Shown here piece by piece: positions 8,399 through 17,595 of a stretch of DNA of 64,000 bases. Each line of letters starts with the position of its first letter. The first letter of the stretch is position 1. The translations under genes were made by a program, and so were the position numbers. The stretch is from Bradyrhizobium xenonodulans. Lineage in GTDB: Bacteria > Pseudomonadota > Alphaproteobacteria > Rhizobiales > Xanthobacteraceae. The stretch lies in NCBI RefSeq assembly GCF_027594865.1, contig NZ_CP089391.1:2324501-2388500 (forward strand), in the 5' to 3' direction. The notes beneath the pieces were generated by a model that saw nothing but the letters and a program-made list of their open reading frames with translations, did not search any database and was not told the DNA's origin.

Positions 8399-9181
8399 AT
8401 GCCCCGTTTTGCCGCCAACCTCTCGATGATGTTCACCGAGGTGCCGTTCCTCGACCGCTTCGATGCCGCCGCGCAAGCGGGCTTCACTGCCGTCGAGTTC
8501 CTGTTTCCCTATGAGCATCCGGCCGAAGCCGTCGGCGAGCGGCTCGAGCGCAACGGCCTGACGCAGGCGCTGTTCAACCTGCCGCCGGGCGATTGGAACG
8601 CCGGCGAGAAAGGCTTTGCCGCGCTCCCCTCGCGCTTCGCCGATCTCAAGGCAAGCCTGGAGACCGCGCTGCCTTACACCAAGGCGACCGGCGTCAAGCG
8701 ACTGCATTTGATGGCCGGCATCGCCAACCGCGGCGAGCGCGTCGCGATCGAGGCGTTCTACAAATCGGTGGCGTGGACCGCCGAATTCTTCGCCCCGCAC
8801 GGCATCGACATCGTGATCGAGCCGATCAATGCGCGCAACGTGCCCGGCTACTTCCTCAATGATTTCGGCTTCGCGCGCGACCTGATCCAGGAGCTGCGGC
8901 TTGCGAACCTCAAGCTCCAGTTCGACATCTATCACTGCGGCATCATCCACGGTGACGTCACCATGCGCCTGCGCGAGATGATGCCGATCATCGGTCACAT
9001 CCAGATCGCCAGCATCCCCTCGCGCAACGAGCCCGACGGCGAGGAGCTGAACTATCCGTTCCTGTTCACCGAGCTCGACCGGCTCGGCTACACCGGCTTC
9101 GTCGGCTGCGAGTACAATCCGCGCGGCAAGACCGTTGATGGCCTCGCCTGGTTCAAGCCTTACGCGGGAGTGAAGCCGTGA
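8399..9181 (+). CDS. otnI: 2-oxo-tetronate isomerase (hydroxypyruvate isomerase family)
   Basis: This 260-residue TIM-barrel protein of the Hyi family begins MPRFAANLSMMFTEVPFLDR. It has the expected metal-ligand positions: E141 in IEPINARNVPGY, D176 in QFDIYH, H200 in GHIQIA and E238 in GCEYNPRG. OtnI interconverts 2-oxo- and 3-oxo-tetronate between LtnD and OtnK. AGAGGATTCC lies before the ATG. Its TGA overlaps the GTG start of otnK. Hydroxypyruvate isomerase is the alternative name by homology, but the neighbours favour OtnI. Confidence 0.88.
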   Translation: MPRFAANLSMMFTEVPFLDRFDAAAQAGFTAVEFLFPYEHPAEAVGERLERNGLTQALFNLPPGDWNAGEKGFAALPSRFADLKASLETALPYTKATGVKRLHLMAGIANRGERVAIEAFYKSVAWTAEFFAPHGIDIVIEPINARNVPGYFLNDFGFARDLIQELRLANLKLQFDIYHCGIIHGDVTMRLREMMPIIGHIQIASIPSRNEPDGEELNYPFLFTELDRLGYTGFVGCEYNPRGKTVDGLAWFKPYAGVKP

Positions 9182-10452
9182 CCCTCGCATTGGGCTGCAT
9201 CGCCGACGACTACACCGGCGCCTCCGACCTCGCCAACACGCTGACGCGCGCGGGCCTGCGCACCGTGCAGACCATCGGCGTACCCGCGGACGATCTCGCG
9301 CTGCCCGAGGTCGACGCGGTCGTGGTGTCGCTGAAGAGCCGCTCGATCGAGGCCGGTCTTGCCGTGTCGCGCTCGCGCGCGGCGGAGGCATGGCTGCGCG
9401 GCCGCGGCGCGAGCCGCGTGCTGTTCAAGATCTGCTCGACCTTCGATTCCACCGACGCCGGCAATATCGGTCCGGTGATGGATGCGCTGCGCGCCGACAG
9501 CGGCGAGGGCACCGTGCTGGTGACGCCGGCCTTCCCGGAGACCGGCCGCACCGTCTACCAGGGCAACCTCTTCGTCGGCGCCGTGCCACTGAACGAGAGC
9601 CCGCTGAAGGATCATCCGCTCAACCCGATGCATGATTCCAGCCTGGTGCGCGTGCTGGCGCGCCAGAGCAAGACGCAAATCGGTTTGGTCGACCTCGCGA
9701 CCGTCACTCGGGGCGCAGATGCGGTGCGGGCCCGGCTGGCCGAGCTCGCAGGCAAGGGCATCGGCGCCGCGATCATCGACGCGGTGTTCGACCGCGACCT
9801 CGAGACCATCGGCCTCGTTGCTGCCGAACATCGGCTGTCGGTCGGCGCCTCCGGCATCGGCCTCGGGCTGGCGCGGGCGCTGGTCTCGACGGGCAAGGTC
9901 AAGTCGGCTGCTGGCAGCAGTGAGACGGGCGCAGCCGTCGGCGGACCGGCGGCCTGCCTCGCCGGCAGCTGCTCACAGGCGACGCTTCAGCAGATCGCGA
10001 GCGCCGAAAAAGTCATGCCGGTGCTTCATCTCGATCCCGACCGTATTCTTACGGGAGCGGGCGAAGCGCAGCGTGCGCTGGACTGGGCAAAGCCGCGTTT
10101 GGCCGAAGGTCCGGTGCTGATTGCATCGAGCTCGACGCCGGATCAGGTCGCCGCGCTCCAGGCGCGTCACGGCCGCGACGCGGCCGGGCATGCGATCGAG
10201 CAGGCAATGGCCGACATCGCGGAAGGTCTTGTGAAATCAGGCGTTCGGCGATTGGTCATCGCCGGCGGCGAGACGTCCGGCGCCGTGGTCGATCGGTTGA
10301 GGATTCCCGGATTTCTCGTAGGAGTGGAAATTGCGGCGGGCGTTCCGGTGCTGCGCGCGGTCGGCATTGAAGGCGACATGCTGCTCGCGTTGAAGTCCGG
10401 CAATTTCGGTGGGCCGGAGTTTTTCTCGGACGCGCTTGGGCTCATGCGCTGA
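9178..10452 (+). CDS. otnK: 3-oxo-tetronate kinase (DUF1537/four-carbon acid sugar kinase)
   Basis: The 424-residue four-carbon acid sugar kinase carries the N-terminal IADDYTGASDLA motif (D10, D11), FKICSTFDSTDAGNIG near residue 82, and a C-terminal nucleotide-binding part with VIAGGETSGAVV near 360. It phosphorylates 3-oxo-tetronate at O4 for OtnC. The GTG start at 9178 overlaps the otnI stop (GTGA), so the two are translationally coupled. It is the last gene of the ltnD-otnI-otnK operon. Confidence 0.93.
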   Translation: MTLALGCIADDYTGASDLANTLTRAGLRTVQTIGVPADDLALPEVDAVVVSLKSRSIEAGLAVSRSRAAEAWLRGRGASRVLFKICSTFDSTDAGNIGPVMDALRADSGEGTVLVTPAFPETGRTVYQGNLFVGAVPLNESPLKDHPLNPMHDSSLVRVLARQSKTQIGLVDLATVTRGADAVRARLAELAGKGIGAAIIDAVFDRDLETIGLVAAEHRLSVGASGIGLGLARALVSTGKVKSAAGSSETGAAVGGPAACLAGSCSQATLQQIASAEKVMPVLHLDPDRILTGAGEAQRALDWAKPRLAEGPVLIASSSTPDQVAALQARHGRDAAGHAIEQAMADIAEGLVKSGVRRLVIAGGETSGAVVDRLRIPGFLVGVEIAAGVPVLRAVGIEGDMLLALKSGNFGGPEFFSDALGLMR

Positions 10453-10494
10453 GCGCAGGGTATTCTTAGCTGCCTGTTCATTTGTTTCAGGCTT

Positions 10495-10508
10495 CCGTAC
10501 TCGTACGG
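10495..10508. promoter_or_regulatory. Short palindrome upstream of chemoreceptor gene
   Basis: CCGTAC and GTACGG flank a 2-bp spacer, about 115 bp before the chemoreceptor ATG, and a GTTAAC stands a few bases downstream. A comparable TACGTA-rich palindrome precedes the PAS/chemoreceptor pair at 63037. Function unknown. Confidence 0.25.
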
Positions 10509-10622
10509 AGTCGTAGTTAACATCTGCTCAGGTGCCCTGGTGTTGGATGTCGGTGCTGCTCCCTTTGGTTGATTCGTAAAACGTCCGGACGCGCCGCCGC
10601 TCCAGCACAAAGAGACCCGATT

Positions 10623-12314
10623 ATGCTCGCCACGATTTCCATCCGCGCCAAGATCATCAGTGTTATGGCATTCCTGCTGGTCGCGATGGCTGGCATGGGT
10701 CTCCTCGCCGTCATGAAGATGCGGTCGATGAACGCCAACACAGTCGACATCACCACGAACTGGATGCCCAGTGTGCGGGTGCTGGGCGAACTTCGGGCGA
10801 GCGTCATCACCTATCGCAATGTGGTCCGCCAGCACATGCTTTCCGAAACCCCGGACGAGAAGCTTGCCAACGAAAAGACGGCCGGGACCGTGATCGAGGC
10901 GCTGGCCAAGATCCGCAGCCGCTACGAGGCGATGATCACGTCGTCGGAGGAGCGGGCGCTCTACAACCAGTGGGCAAAGCTTTGGGACGATTACAAGAAG
11001 GGCACCGAGGACGTGATGGCGCTGTCACGCAAGGAGGCCGGCAAGGTCCCGCACGAGGCACAGGAGCTCAACACAAAGACGGTCAACAAGATCGGTCTCG
11101 CGTCGGATGAGGTCCTGATGAAGGACATCGAGCTCAACACCAAGGGTGGCGATCAGGCGGCTCAGGATGCGGCGGACAGCTATTCTTTTGCTTTCATGCT
11201 GGTTTCGGTCATCCTCGGCGCCGCCGTCATCGTGGGCATTGGCGTCGGCTTCTATCTCGTCCAGGACGTCTCGAAGGGCATTAAGTCGATCATCGAGCCG
11301 ATGCAGGCGCTGGGCAAGGGCGACCTGTCCGCCGAAGTCCCGCATCGCGGCGAGAAGACCGAGATCGGCGCCATGGCCGACGTGCTCCAGATCTTCAAGG
11401 ACGCGCTGATCGCCAAGAAGGCGGCCGATGAGGCCGCGGCCGCTGATGCCGAAGCCAAGATCGAGCGCGGCCGCCGCGTCGACAACATCACCCGCGACTT
11501 CGAGACGATGATCGGCGAGATCGTCCAGACCGTGTCCTCGGCCTCGACCCAGCTCGAAGCCTCGGCCTCGACGCTGACCTCGACCGCCGACCGCTCGCAG
11601 CGGCTGGCGACCACGGTTGCCGGTGCTTCTGAGGAAGCCTCGACCAACGTGCAGTCGGTCGCGTCGGCGACCGAGGAGATGGCGTCGTCGGTCGGCGAGA
11701 TCAGCCGTCAGGTGCAGGAATCGGCCCGGATGGCGGGCGACGCCGTCGGCCAGGCCCGTGCCACCACCGAGCGCGTCAGCGAACTCTCCAAAGCCGCCTC
11801 GCGCATCGGCGACGTCGTCGAGCTGATCAACACCATTGCCGGCCAGACCAACCTGCTCGCGCTGAACGCCACCATCGAGGCGGCGCGCGCTGGCGAAGCC
11901 GGCCGCGGCTTCGCGGTGGTCGCCTCCGAGGTGAAGGCGCTCGCCGAGCAGACCGCGAAGGCGACCGGCGAGATCGGCCAGCAGATCTCCGGCATTCAGG
12001 CCGCGACCAACGATTCGGTCGGCGCCATCAAGGAGATCTCCTCGACCATCGAGCATCTGTCGGAGATTTCTTCGGCGATTGCCGCGGCGGTGGAAGAGCA
12101 GGGCGCGGCGACCCAGGAGATCGCCCGCAACGTGCAGCAGGCGGCGCAGGGCACCCAGCAGGTCTCCTCCAACATCACCGACGTGCAGCGCGGCGCGACC
12201 GAGACCGGCACGGCCTCCTCGCAGGTGCTGTCGGCGGCGCAGATGCTGTCCAATGACTCCAGCCGGCTGAAGACCGAGGTCAGCAAGTTCCTGACCAACG
12301 TCCGTGCGGCGTAG
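10623..12314 (+). CDS. Methyl-accepting chemotaxis protein, four-helix-bundle sensor
   Basis: The 563-residue chemoreceptor has a first membrane helix at about 11-31, a periplasmic helical domain of about 155 residues with no cysteines or PAS signature (4HB_MCP-like), a second helix at 189-213, a HAMP domain to about 270 and a long coiled-coil signalling domain. The hairpin tip is recognisable by [20 protein letters not shown] near residue 406. The ATG at 10623 was chosen over an upstream in-frame TTG because it places the membrane helix near the N-terminus and has AAAGAGA before it. A strong terminator follows, so the gene is monocistronic. Ligand unknown. Confidence 0.93.
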   Translation: MLATISIRAKIISVMAFLLVAMAGMGLLAVMKMRSMNANTVDITTNWMPSVRVLGELRASVITYRNVVRQHMLSETPDEKLANEKTAGTVIEALAKIRSRYEAMITSSEERALYNQWAKLWDDYKKGTEDVMALSRKEAGKVPHEAQELNTKTVNKIGLASDEVLMKDIELNTKGGDQAAQDAADSYSFAFMLVSVILGAAVIVGIGVGFYLVQDVSKGIKSIIEPMQALGKGDLSAEVPHRGEKTEIGAMADVLQIFKDALIAKKAADEAAAADAEAKIERGRRVDNITRDFETMIGEIVQTVSSASTQLEASASTLTSTADRSQRLATTVAGASEEASTNVQSVASATEEMASSVGEISRQVQESARMAGDAVGQARATTERVSELSKAASRIGDVVELINTIAGQTNLLALNATIEAARAGEAGRGFAVVASEVKALAEQTAKATGEIGQQISGIQAATNDSVGAIKEISSTIEHLSEISSAIAAAVEEQGAATQEIARNVQQAAQGTQQVSSNITDVQRGATETGTASSQVLSAAQMLSNDSSRLKTEVSKFLTNVRAA

Positions 12315-12344
12315 TCGTCTCCACAAGACCCATCGGTCGAAAAC

Positions 12345-12378
12345 GAGCGGCGCCAAAAGCGCCGCTCATTTTCTTTTT
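12345..12378 (+). terminator. Rho-independent terminator
   Basis: GAGCGGCGC and GCGCCGCTC form a perfect 9-bp GC-rich stem with a CAAAA loop, followed by ATTTTCTTTTT. It lies 31 bp after the chemoreceptor stop codon and is the clearest intrinsic terminator in the window. Confidence 0.88.
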
Positions 12379-12550
12379 CGTCTCCGGTACCAGGGTGTCG
12401 CTTGCAGGTAGCATCATGGGGAAACGCCCGTAGACCTGGCGGATCCCATTCATGGATAGTTAAATTCGCTTTATGAGAATTGCGCAAGACGACTCGAATA
12501 GCGGCCGTCCGAATTGGAATGAACAATAGTCAATTCATTTGGGGGCCCCA

Positions 12551-14245
12551 ATGCGCGAGAATCTTCCTGTTACCCAGGCCGAGTATCCCGTTAGCGACGA
12601 GACGCTGATCGTTTCGCGCACCGATCTGAAGGGCAAGCTCACCTATTTCAACGAGGACTTCCTCGCCGCCGCCGGCTTCACCTCGGCCGAGTTGATGGGC
12701 CAGCCGCACAACATCGTCCGTCATCCGGACATGCCGCCGGAGGCCTTCGACAATCTCTGGGACACGCTGAAGGCCGGCAAGCCGTGGCTCGGCGCGGTGA
12801 AGAACCGCCGCAAGAACGGCGACTTCTACTGGGTGCTGGCGACGGCCTCGCCGATCCGGGAGAATGGCCAGGTCAAAGGTTACACCTCGATCCGGACCAA
12901 GCTGCCGGCCGACCAGCGCAAGCTCGCCGAAGAGGTCTACGCGGCGATCCGCGAAAAGAAGCCGCATGGCTATCGCGTCGACGCCGGCATCATCCGCCGC
13001 CGCTCGTGGCTCGACCGCTTCAGCGTCTTCACCGGGACGCTGAAAGCGCGCCTCGTCACGACGATGCTGCTCCAGGCCCTGTTCATGCTTGCGCTCGGCA
13101 TCGGCGGGGCGCTGTCCACGTCCGGTTCGACCAGTTTTACGCTGGCCCTGCTGGCCGTCGTCGGCGCCGCCATCGCCGGCTTTGCCGGCCTCACGACCAT
13201 GCGCGCGATCCAGGGGCCGATGCAGCATCTCAACGACACCTTGGTCAATCTCGTACAGGACAAGCTCGACAATCGCATCGTCATCGACCGCGATGACGAG
13301 ATCGGGGAGGCGCTGCGCAACCTCCAGACCGTGCAGACCATCATCCGCTTCAGTCGCGACGAAGTGCAGGCCGTGCAACGCCGTGCCGAGACACAGCGCA
13401 AGGCCGACATGACCAAGCTCGCCGACGGCTTCGAGGCTGCGATCGGCGAGATCGTCGAGACCGTGTCGTCGGCCGCGACCGAGCTCGAAGCTTCGGCTTC
13501 GACCCTGTCCTCGACCGCGGGCCGGGCGCAGGAGCTGGCGACGGTGGTCGCATCCGGCTCGGAGGCGGCGTCCAGCAACGTGCATTCGGTGGCATCGGCC
13601 GCCGAAGAGATGTCGTCCTCGGTGCGTGAGATCGGTCGGCAGGTGCAGGATTCCACCCGTATCGCAGGCGAGGCGGTCAACCAGGCGCATGCCACCACCG
13701 AACGCGTCAGCGAATTGTCGCGGGCCGCATCGCGGATCGGCGACGTCGTCGAGCTCATCAATGCCATCGCCGGCCAGACCAACCTTCTGGCGCTCAATGC
13801 CACGATCGAGGCGGCGCGCGCGGGCGAGGCCGGCCGCGGTTTCGCGGTGGTCGCTTCCGAGGTCAAGGCGTTGGCGGAGCAGACGGCAAAGGCCACTGGC
13901 GAGATCGGCCAGCAGGTCGGCGGCATTCAGAGCGCGACGCAGGACTCGGTCAGCGCGATCGGCGAGATCAGCGGCACCATCGCCCGTCTGTCGGAGATCG
14001 CTGCGGCGATCGCGGCGGCCGTCGAGCAGCAGGGCGCGGCAACCCAGGAGATCGCCCGTAACGTGCAGCAGGCCGCCCACGGCACCCAGCAGGTCTCGTC
14101 CAATGTCGGCGACGTCCAGCGCGGCGCGTCCGAGACCGGCACGGCGTCCTCGCAGGTGCTGTCGGCGGCGCAGATGCTGTCGCGCGACTCCAATCGCCTC
14201 AAGCTCGAGGTCGGCAAGTTCCTGGATTCGGTCCGCGCTGCCTGA
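12551..14245 (+). CDS. PAS-domain methyl-accepting chemotaxis protein (Aer-like)
   Basis: This 564-residue chemoreceptor has an N-terminal cytoplasmic PAS domain (about 18-115) with the Aer-type pattern [17 protein letters not shown] and [14 protein letters not shown]. Two membrane helices (about 168-188 and 196-215) are joined by a periplasmic loop of only a few residues. HAMP and an MCP signalling domain follow, with its tip at [20 protein letters not shown] near 407. Sensing is therefore intracellular, as in E. coli Aer, which reads redox state through FAD; FAD binding here is inference. The signalling half closely resembles that of the gene at 10623. ATG 12551 has GGGGG 5 bp upstream. Confidence 0.92.
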   Translation: MRENLPVTQAEYPVSDETLIVSRTDLKGKLTYFNEDFLAAAGFTSAELMGQPHNIVRHPDMPPEAFDNLWDTLKAGKPWLGAVKNRRKNGDFYWVLATASPIRENGQVKGYTSIRTKLPADQRKLAEEVYAAIREKKPHGYRVDAGIIRRRSWLDRFSVFTGTLKARLVTTMLLQALFMLALGIGGALSTSGSTSFTLALLAVVGAAIAGFAGLTTMRAIQGPMQHLNDTLVNLVQDKLDNRIVIDRDDEIGEALRNLQTVQTIIRFSRDEVQAVQRRAETQRKADMTKLADGFEAAIGEIVETVSSAATELEASASTLSSTAGRAQELATVVASGSEAASSNVHSVASAAEEMSSSVREIGRQVQDSTRIAGEAVNQAHATTERVSELSRAASRIGDVVELINAIAGQTNLLALNATIEAARAGEAGRGFAVVASEVKALAEQTAKATGEIGQQVGGIQSATQDSVSAIGEISGTIARLSEIAAAIAAAVEQQGAATQEIARNVQQAAHGTQQVSSNVGDVQRGASETGTASSQVLSAAQMLSRDSNRLKLEVGKFLDSVRAA

Positions 14246-14415
14246 TCTGGATGCGCTGCATGGCTGCGATGCTCGTTTCGCAGGTGCGATAGCAGGGAAG
14301 TGAAGGCGCCGCGATCGCCTCGCAATGGCGTTTCGGCCGGTGCTCGGGTAAAGGGGACCAGGATCCCCGTGGGGGCGGATTCCGTATCCCAGCCTGACCC
14401 GGAATTGCCTGACGC

Positions 14416-17400
14416 ATGATTGCTCTGGTCCGTATTGCCCTGAGCCGACCCTACACGTTTGTCGTGCTCGCGCTCCTGCTTCTGATCATCGGCCCGCTCG
14501 CGGCGCTGCGGACGCCGACCGACATCTTCCCGGACATTCGCATTCCGGTGATCGGCGTGGTCTGGCAGTACACCGGACTGCCGCCCGACCAGATGTCCGG
14601 CCGCATCACCACGCCGTTCCAGCGCGCGCTGACCACGACGGTCAACGACATCGAGCACATCACCGCCAACTCCTATAACGGCTTTGGCATCATCAAGATC
14701 TTCTTCCAGCCGAACGTCGACATCCGCACCGCCAACGCGCAGGTCACCGCGATCTCGCAGACGCTGCTCAAGCAGATGCCGCCGGGCGCGACGCCGCCCC
14801 TGATCCTGAACTACTCGGCCTCGACCGTGCCGATCATCCAGGTGGCGCTGTCGGGCGATGGGCTCACCGAGCAGAACCTCGCCGACATCGGCATCAACCA
14901 GCTGCGCACCCCTCTGGTCACCGTGCCTGGTGCTGCGATCCCTTATCCGTTCGGCGGCAAGCAGCGCCAGGTCCAGATCGACCTCGATCCCACCGCGCTC
15001 CAGGCCCGCGGCCTGTCCGGCCAGGACGTCGCCAACGCGCTCGCCGCGCAGAACCTGATCACGCCGGTCGGCACCCAGAAGATCGGCCAGTTCGAGTACA
15101 ACATCCAGCTCAACAACTCGCCGCTGCGGATCGACGAGCTCGGCAACCTGCCGATCAAGACCGTCAACGGCGCGATGGTCTATGTGCGCGACGTCGCGAC
15201 CGTGCGCGACGGCAATCCGCCGCAGACCAACATCGTCCATGTCGACGGCAACCGCTCGGTGCTGATGATGGTGCTGAAGGCGGGCGCGACCTCGACGCTC
15301 GACATCATCGCCGGTATCAAGCAGAAGGTGATCGACGTCAAGGACCAGCTCCCCGACGCGCTCAAGATCGGCTTCATCGGTGACCAGTCGGTGTTCGTCC
15401 GCGGCGCGATCCAGGGCGTCGCCTTCGAGGGCGTGATCGCGGCGCTGCTGACCAGCGTCATGATCCTCTTGTTCCTCGGCAGCTGGCGCTCGACCATCAT
15501 CATCGCGGTCTCGATTCCGCTCTCGGTGCTGGGCGCCATCATCATGCTGTCGGCGATCGGCGAGACGCTGAACATCATGACGCTCGGCGGCCTTGCGCTC
15601 GCGGTCGGCATCCTCGTCGACGACGCCACCGTGACCATCGAGAACATCAACTACCATCTGGAGCAGGGCAAGCCGGTCGAGCAGTCGATCCTCGACGGCG
15701 CCAACCAGATCGTGACGCCGGCCTTCGTCTCGCTGCTCTGCATCTGCATCGTGTTCGTTCCGATGTTCTTCCTCACCGGCGTTGCGCGCTTCCTGTTCGT
15801 GCCGATGGCCGAAGCCGTGATGTTCGCGATGATCTGGTCGTTCATCCTGTCGCGCACGCTGGTGCCGACCATGGCGAACTATCTGTTGCAGGCGCATGTT
15901 CACCACGACGGCGAGCCGCCGCCGTCGCGCAATCCGCTGGTCTGGTTCCAGCGCGGCTTCGAGAAGCGCTTCGAGCGAATTCGCGGCGGCTACCACGGCT
16001 TCCTCGGGCTCGCGCTGGCGCACCGCGGGATATTCGTGATCGGCTTCCTCTGCGTGGTCGGCGCGTCCTTTGCGCTGGTGCCGTTCCTCGGTCGCAACTT
16101 CTTCCCCGCGGTCGATGCCGGCAACATCCTGATGCATGTCCGCACCCAGGTCGGCACCCGCGTCGAGGAGACCGCGAACCAGCTCGCCGATGTGCAGAAG
16201 GCGGTCCGCAAGCTGATCCCGGGCGAGATCGAGACCATGACCGACAACATCGGCATGCCGATCTCCGGCATCAACATGACCTACAACAACACCGGCGTGA
16301 TCGGCCCGCAGGACGGCGACATCCAGATCAAGCTGAAGGAGGGCCACAAGCCCACCGAAGAACACGTGCGCGTGCTGCGCGAACAGTTGCCCCGCCTGTT
16401 CCCCGGCGTCAGCTTCGCCTTCCTGCCGGCCGACATCGTCAGTCAGATCCTGAATTTTGGCGCACCGGCGCCGATCGACCTGCAGATCCGCGGCGCCAAT
16501 CTCGGCGCCAACTTCGCCTATGCCAACAATCTGCTGGCCAAGGTCCGCAAGATCCCCGGTGTTGCCGATGCGCGCATCCAGCAGTCGCCGAACAACCCGA
16601 CCTTCAACATCGACGTCGACCGCACCCGCGCACAATATGTCGGTCTGACCGAGCGCGACGTCACCAACAGCCTCGTGGTCAATCTCGCCGGCTCCTCGCA
16701 GGTGGCGCCGACCTACTATCTCAACCCCGACAACGGCGTGTCCTACTCGATCGTGATGCAGACGCCGCAATACCAGATCGACTCGCTCAGCGCGCTCCAG
16801 ACGCTGCCGATCACCGCCGTCGGCAATACGCAGTCGCCGATCCTTGGCGGCATTGCCGACATCAAGCGTTCGACCTCGAGCGCGGTGGTGTCGCAATACG
16901 ACATCCAGTCGATGGTGCAGATCTTCGCCACGACCTCGGGCCGCGATCTCGGCGCGGTGTCCAACGATATCCGGCAATTGATCGTCGACACCGCCAAGGA
17001 CGTGCCGAAGGGCTCCTCCGTGGTGCTGCTGGGCCAGGTGCAGACCATGAACAGCGCCTTCACCGGCCTGCTGTTCGGCCTGCTCGGCGCCGTCGTGCTG
17101 ATCTACTTCCTGATCGTCGTCAACTTCCAGTCCTGGTCCGATCCGTTCGTGATCATCACGGCGCTGCCGGCCGCGCTTGCCGGCATCGTCTGGATGCTGT
17201 TCATGACCGAGACCACGCTGTCGGTGCCGGCGCTGACCGGCGCCATCATGTGCATGGGCGTCGCCACGGCCAACAGCGTGCTCGTCATCTCGTTTGCCCG
17301 TGAGCGCTACGAGGAGCTCGGCGATCCCATCGCAGCTGCGCTCGAAGCCGGCTTCGTCCGGTTCCGTCCGGTGCTGATGACCGCGCTCGCCATGATCATT

Positions 17401-17595
17401 GGCATGGCGCCGATGGCGCTCGGGCTCGGTGAGGGCGGCGAGCAGAATGCGCCGCTTGGCCGCGCCGTCATCGGCGGCTTGATCTTTGCAACCTTCGCCA
17501 CGCTGATGTTTGTTCCCGTGGTGTTCAGTATGGTACACAAGAAACAGGGCGCCAAAGCCGTCGCCCCATTGGAGACCGCGCATGTCGCCCACTGA
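14416..17595 (+). CDS. RND family efflux transporter permease
   Basis: The 1059-residue inner-membrane pump has a first helix at the N-terminus (FVVLALLLLIIGPLAAL), porter domains, and the fourth-helix proton-relay motif LAVGILVDDATVTIEN near residue 400 with its aspartate pair. A second half repeats the first. Length and motifs fit the HAE1/AcrB-like family exporting drugs or other small molecules with a periplasmic adaptor. The adaptor gene overlaps its 3' end by 14 bp, so the permease comes first here. No outer-membrane factor gene is adjacent. A 170-bp gap upstream shows no clear promoter signature to me. Confidence 0.93.
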   Translation: MIALVRIALSRPYTFVVLALLLLIIGPLAALRTPTDIFPDIRIPVIGVVWQYTGLPPDQMSGRITTPFQRALTTTVNDIEHITANSYNGFGIIKIFFQPNVDIRTANAQVTAISQTLLKQMPPGATPPLILNYSASTVPIIQVALSGDGLTEQNLADIGINQLRTPLVTVPGAAIPYPFGGKQRQVQIDLDPTALQARGLSGQDVANALAAQNLITPVGTQKIGQFEYNIQLNNSPLRIDELGNLPIKTVNGAMVYVRDVATVRDGNPPQTNIVHVDGNRSVLMMVLKAGATSTLDIIAGIKQKVIDVKDQLPDALKIGFIGDQSVFVRGAIQGVAFEGVIAALLTSVMILLFLGSWRSTIIIAVSIPLSVLGAIIMLSAIGETLNIMTLGGLALAVGILVDDATVTIENINYHLEQGKPVEQSILDGANQIVTPAFVSLLCICIVFVPMFFLTGVARFLFVPMAEAVMFAMIWSFILSRTLVPTMANYLLQAHVHHDGEPPPSRNPLVWFQRGFEKRFERIRGGYHGFLGLALAHRGIFVIGFLCVVGASFALVPFLGRNFFPAVDAGNILMHVRTQVGTRVEETANQLADVQKAVRKLIPGEIETMTDNIGMPISGINMTYNNTGVIGPQDGDIQIKLKEGHKPTEEHVRVLREQLPRLFPGVSFAFLPADIVSQILNFGAPAPIDLQIRGANLGANFAYANNLLAKVRKIPGVADARIQQSPNNPTFNIDVDRTRAQYVGLTERDVTNSLVVNLAGSSQVAPTYYLNPDNGVSYSIVMQTPQYQIDSLSALQTLPITAVGNTQSPILGGIADIKRSTSSAVVSQYDIQSMVQIFATTSGRDLGAVSNDIRQLIVDTAKDVPKGSSVVLLGQVQTMNSAFTGLLFGLLGAVVLIYFLIVVNFQSWSDPFVIITALPAALAGIVWMLFMTETTLSVPALTGAIMCMGVATANSVLVISFARERYEELGDPIAAALEAGFVRFRPVLMTALAMIIGMAPMALGLGEGGEQNAPLGRAVIGGLIFATFATLMFVPVVFSMVHKKQGAKAVAPLETAHVAH

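Noticed and set aside
11025..12356. Minus-strand frame opposite the first chemoreceptor
   Set aside because: Its Leu/Gly/Arg repeats mirror the coiled-coil codons of the chemoreceptor; a terminator at 12345 also lies inside it.
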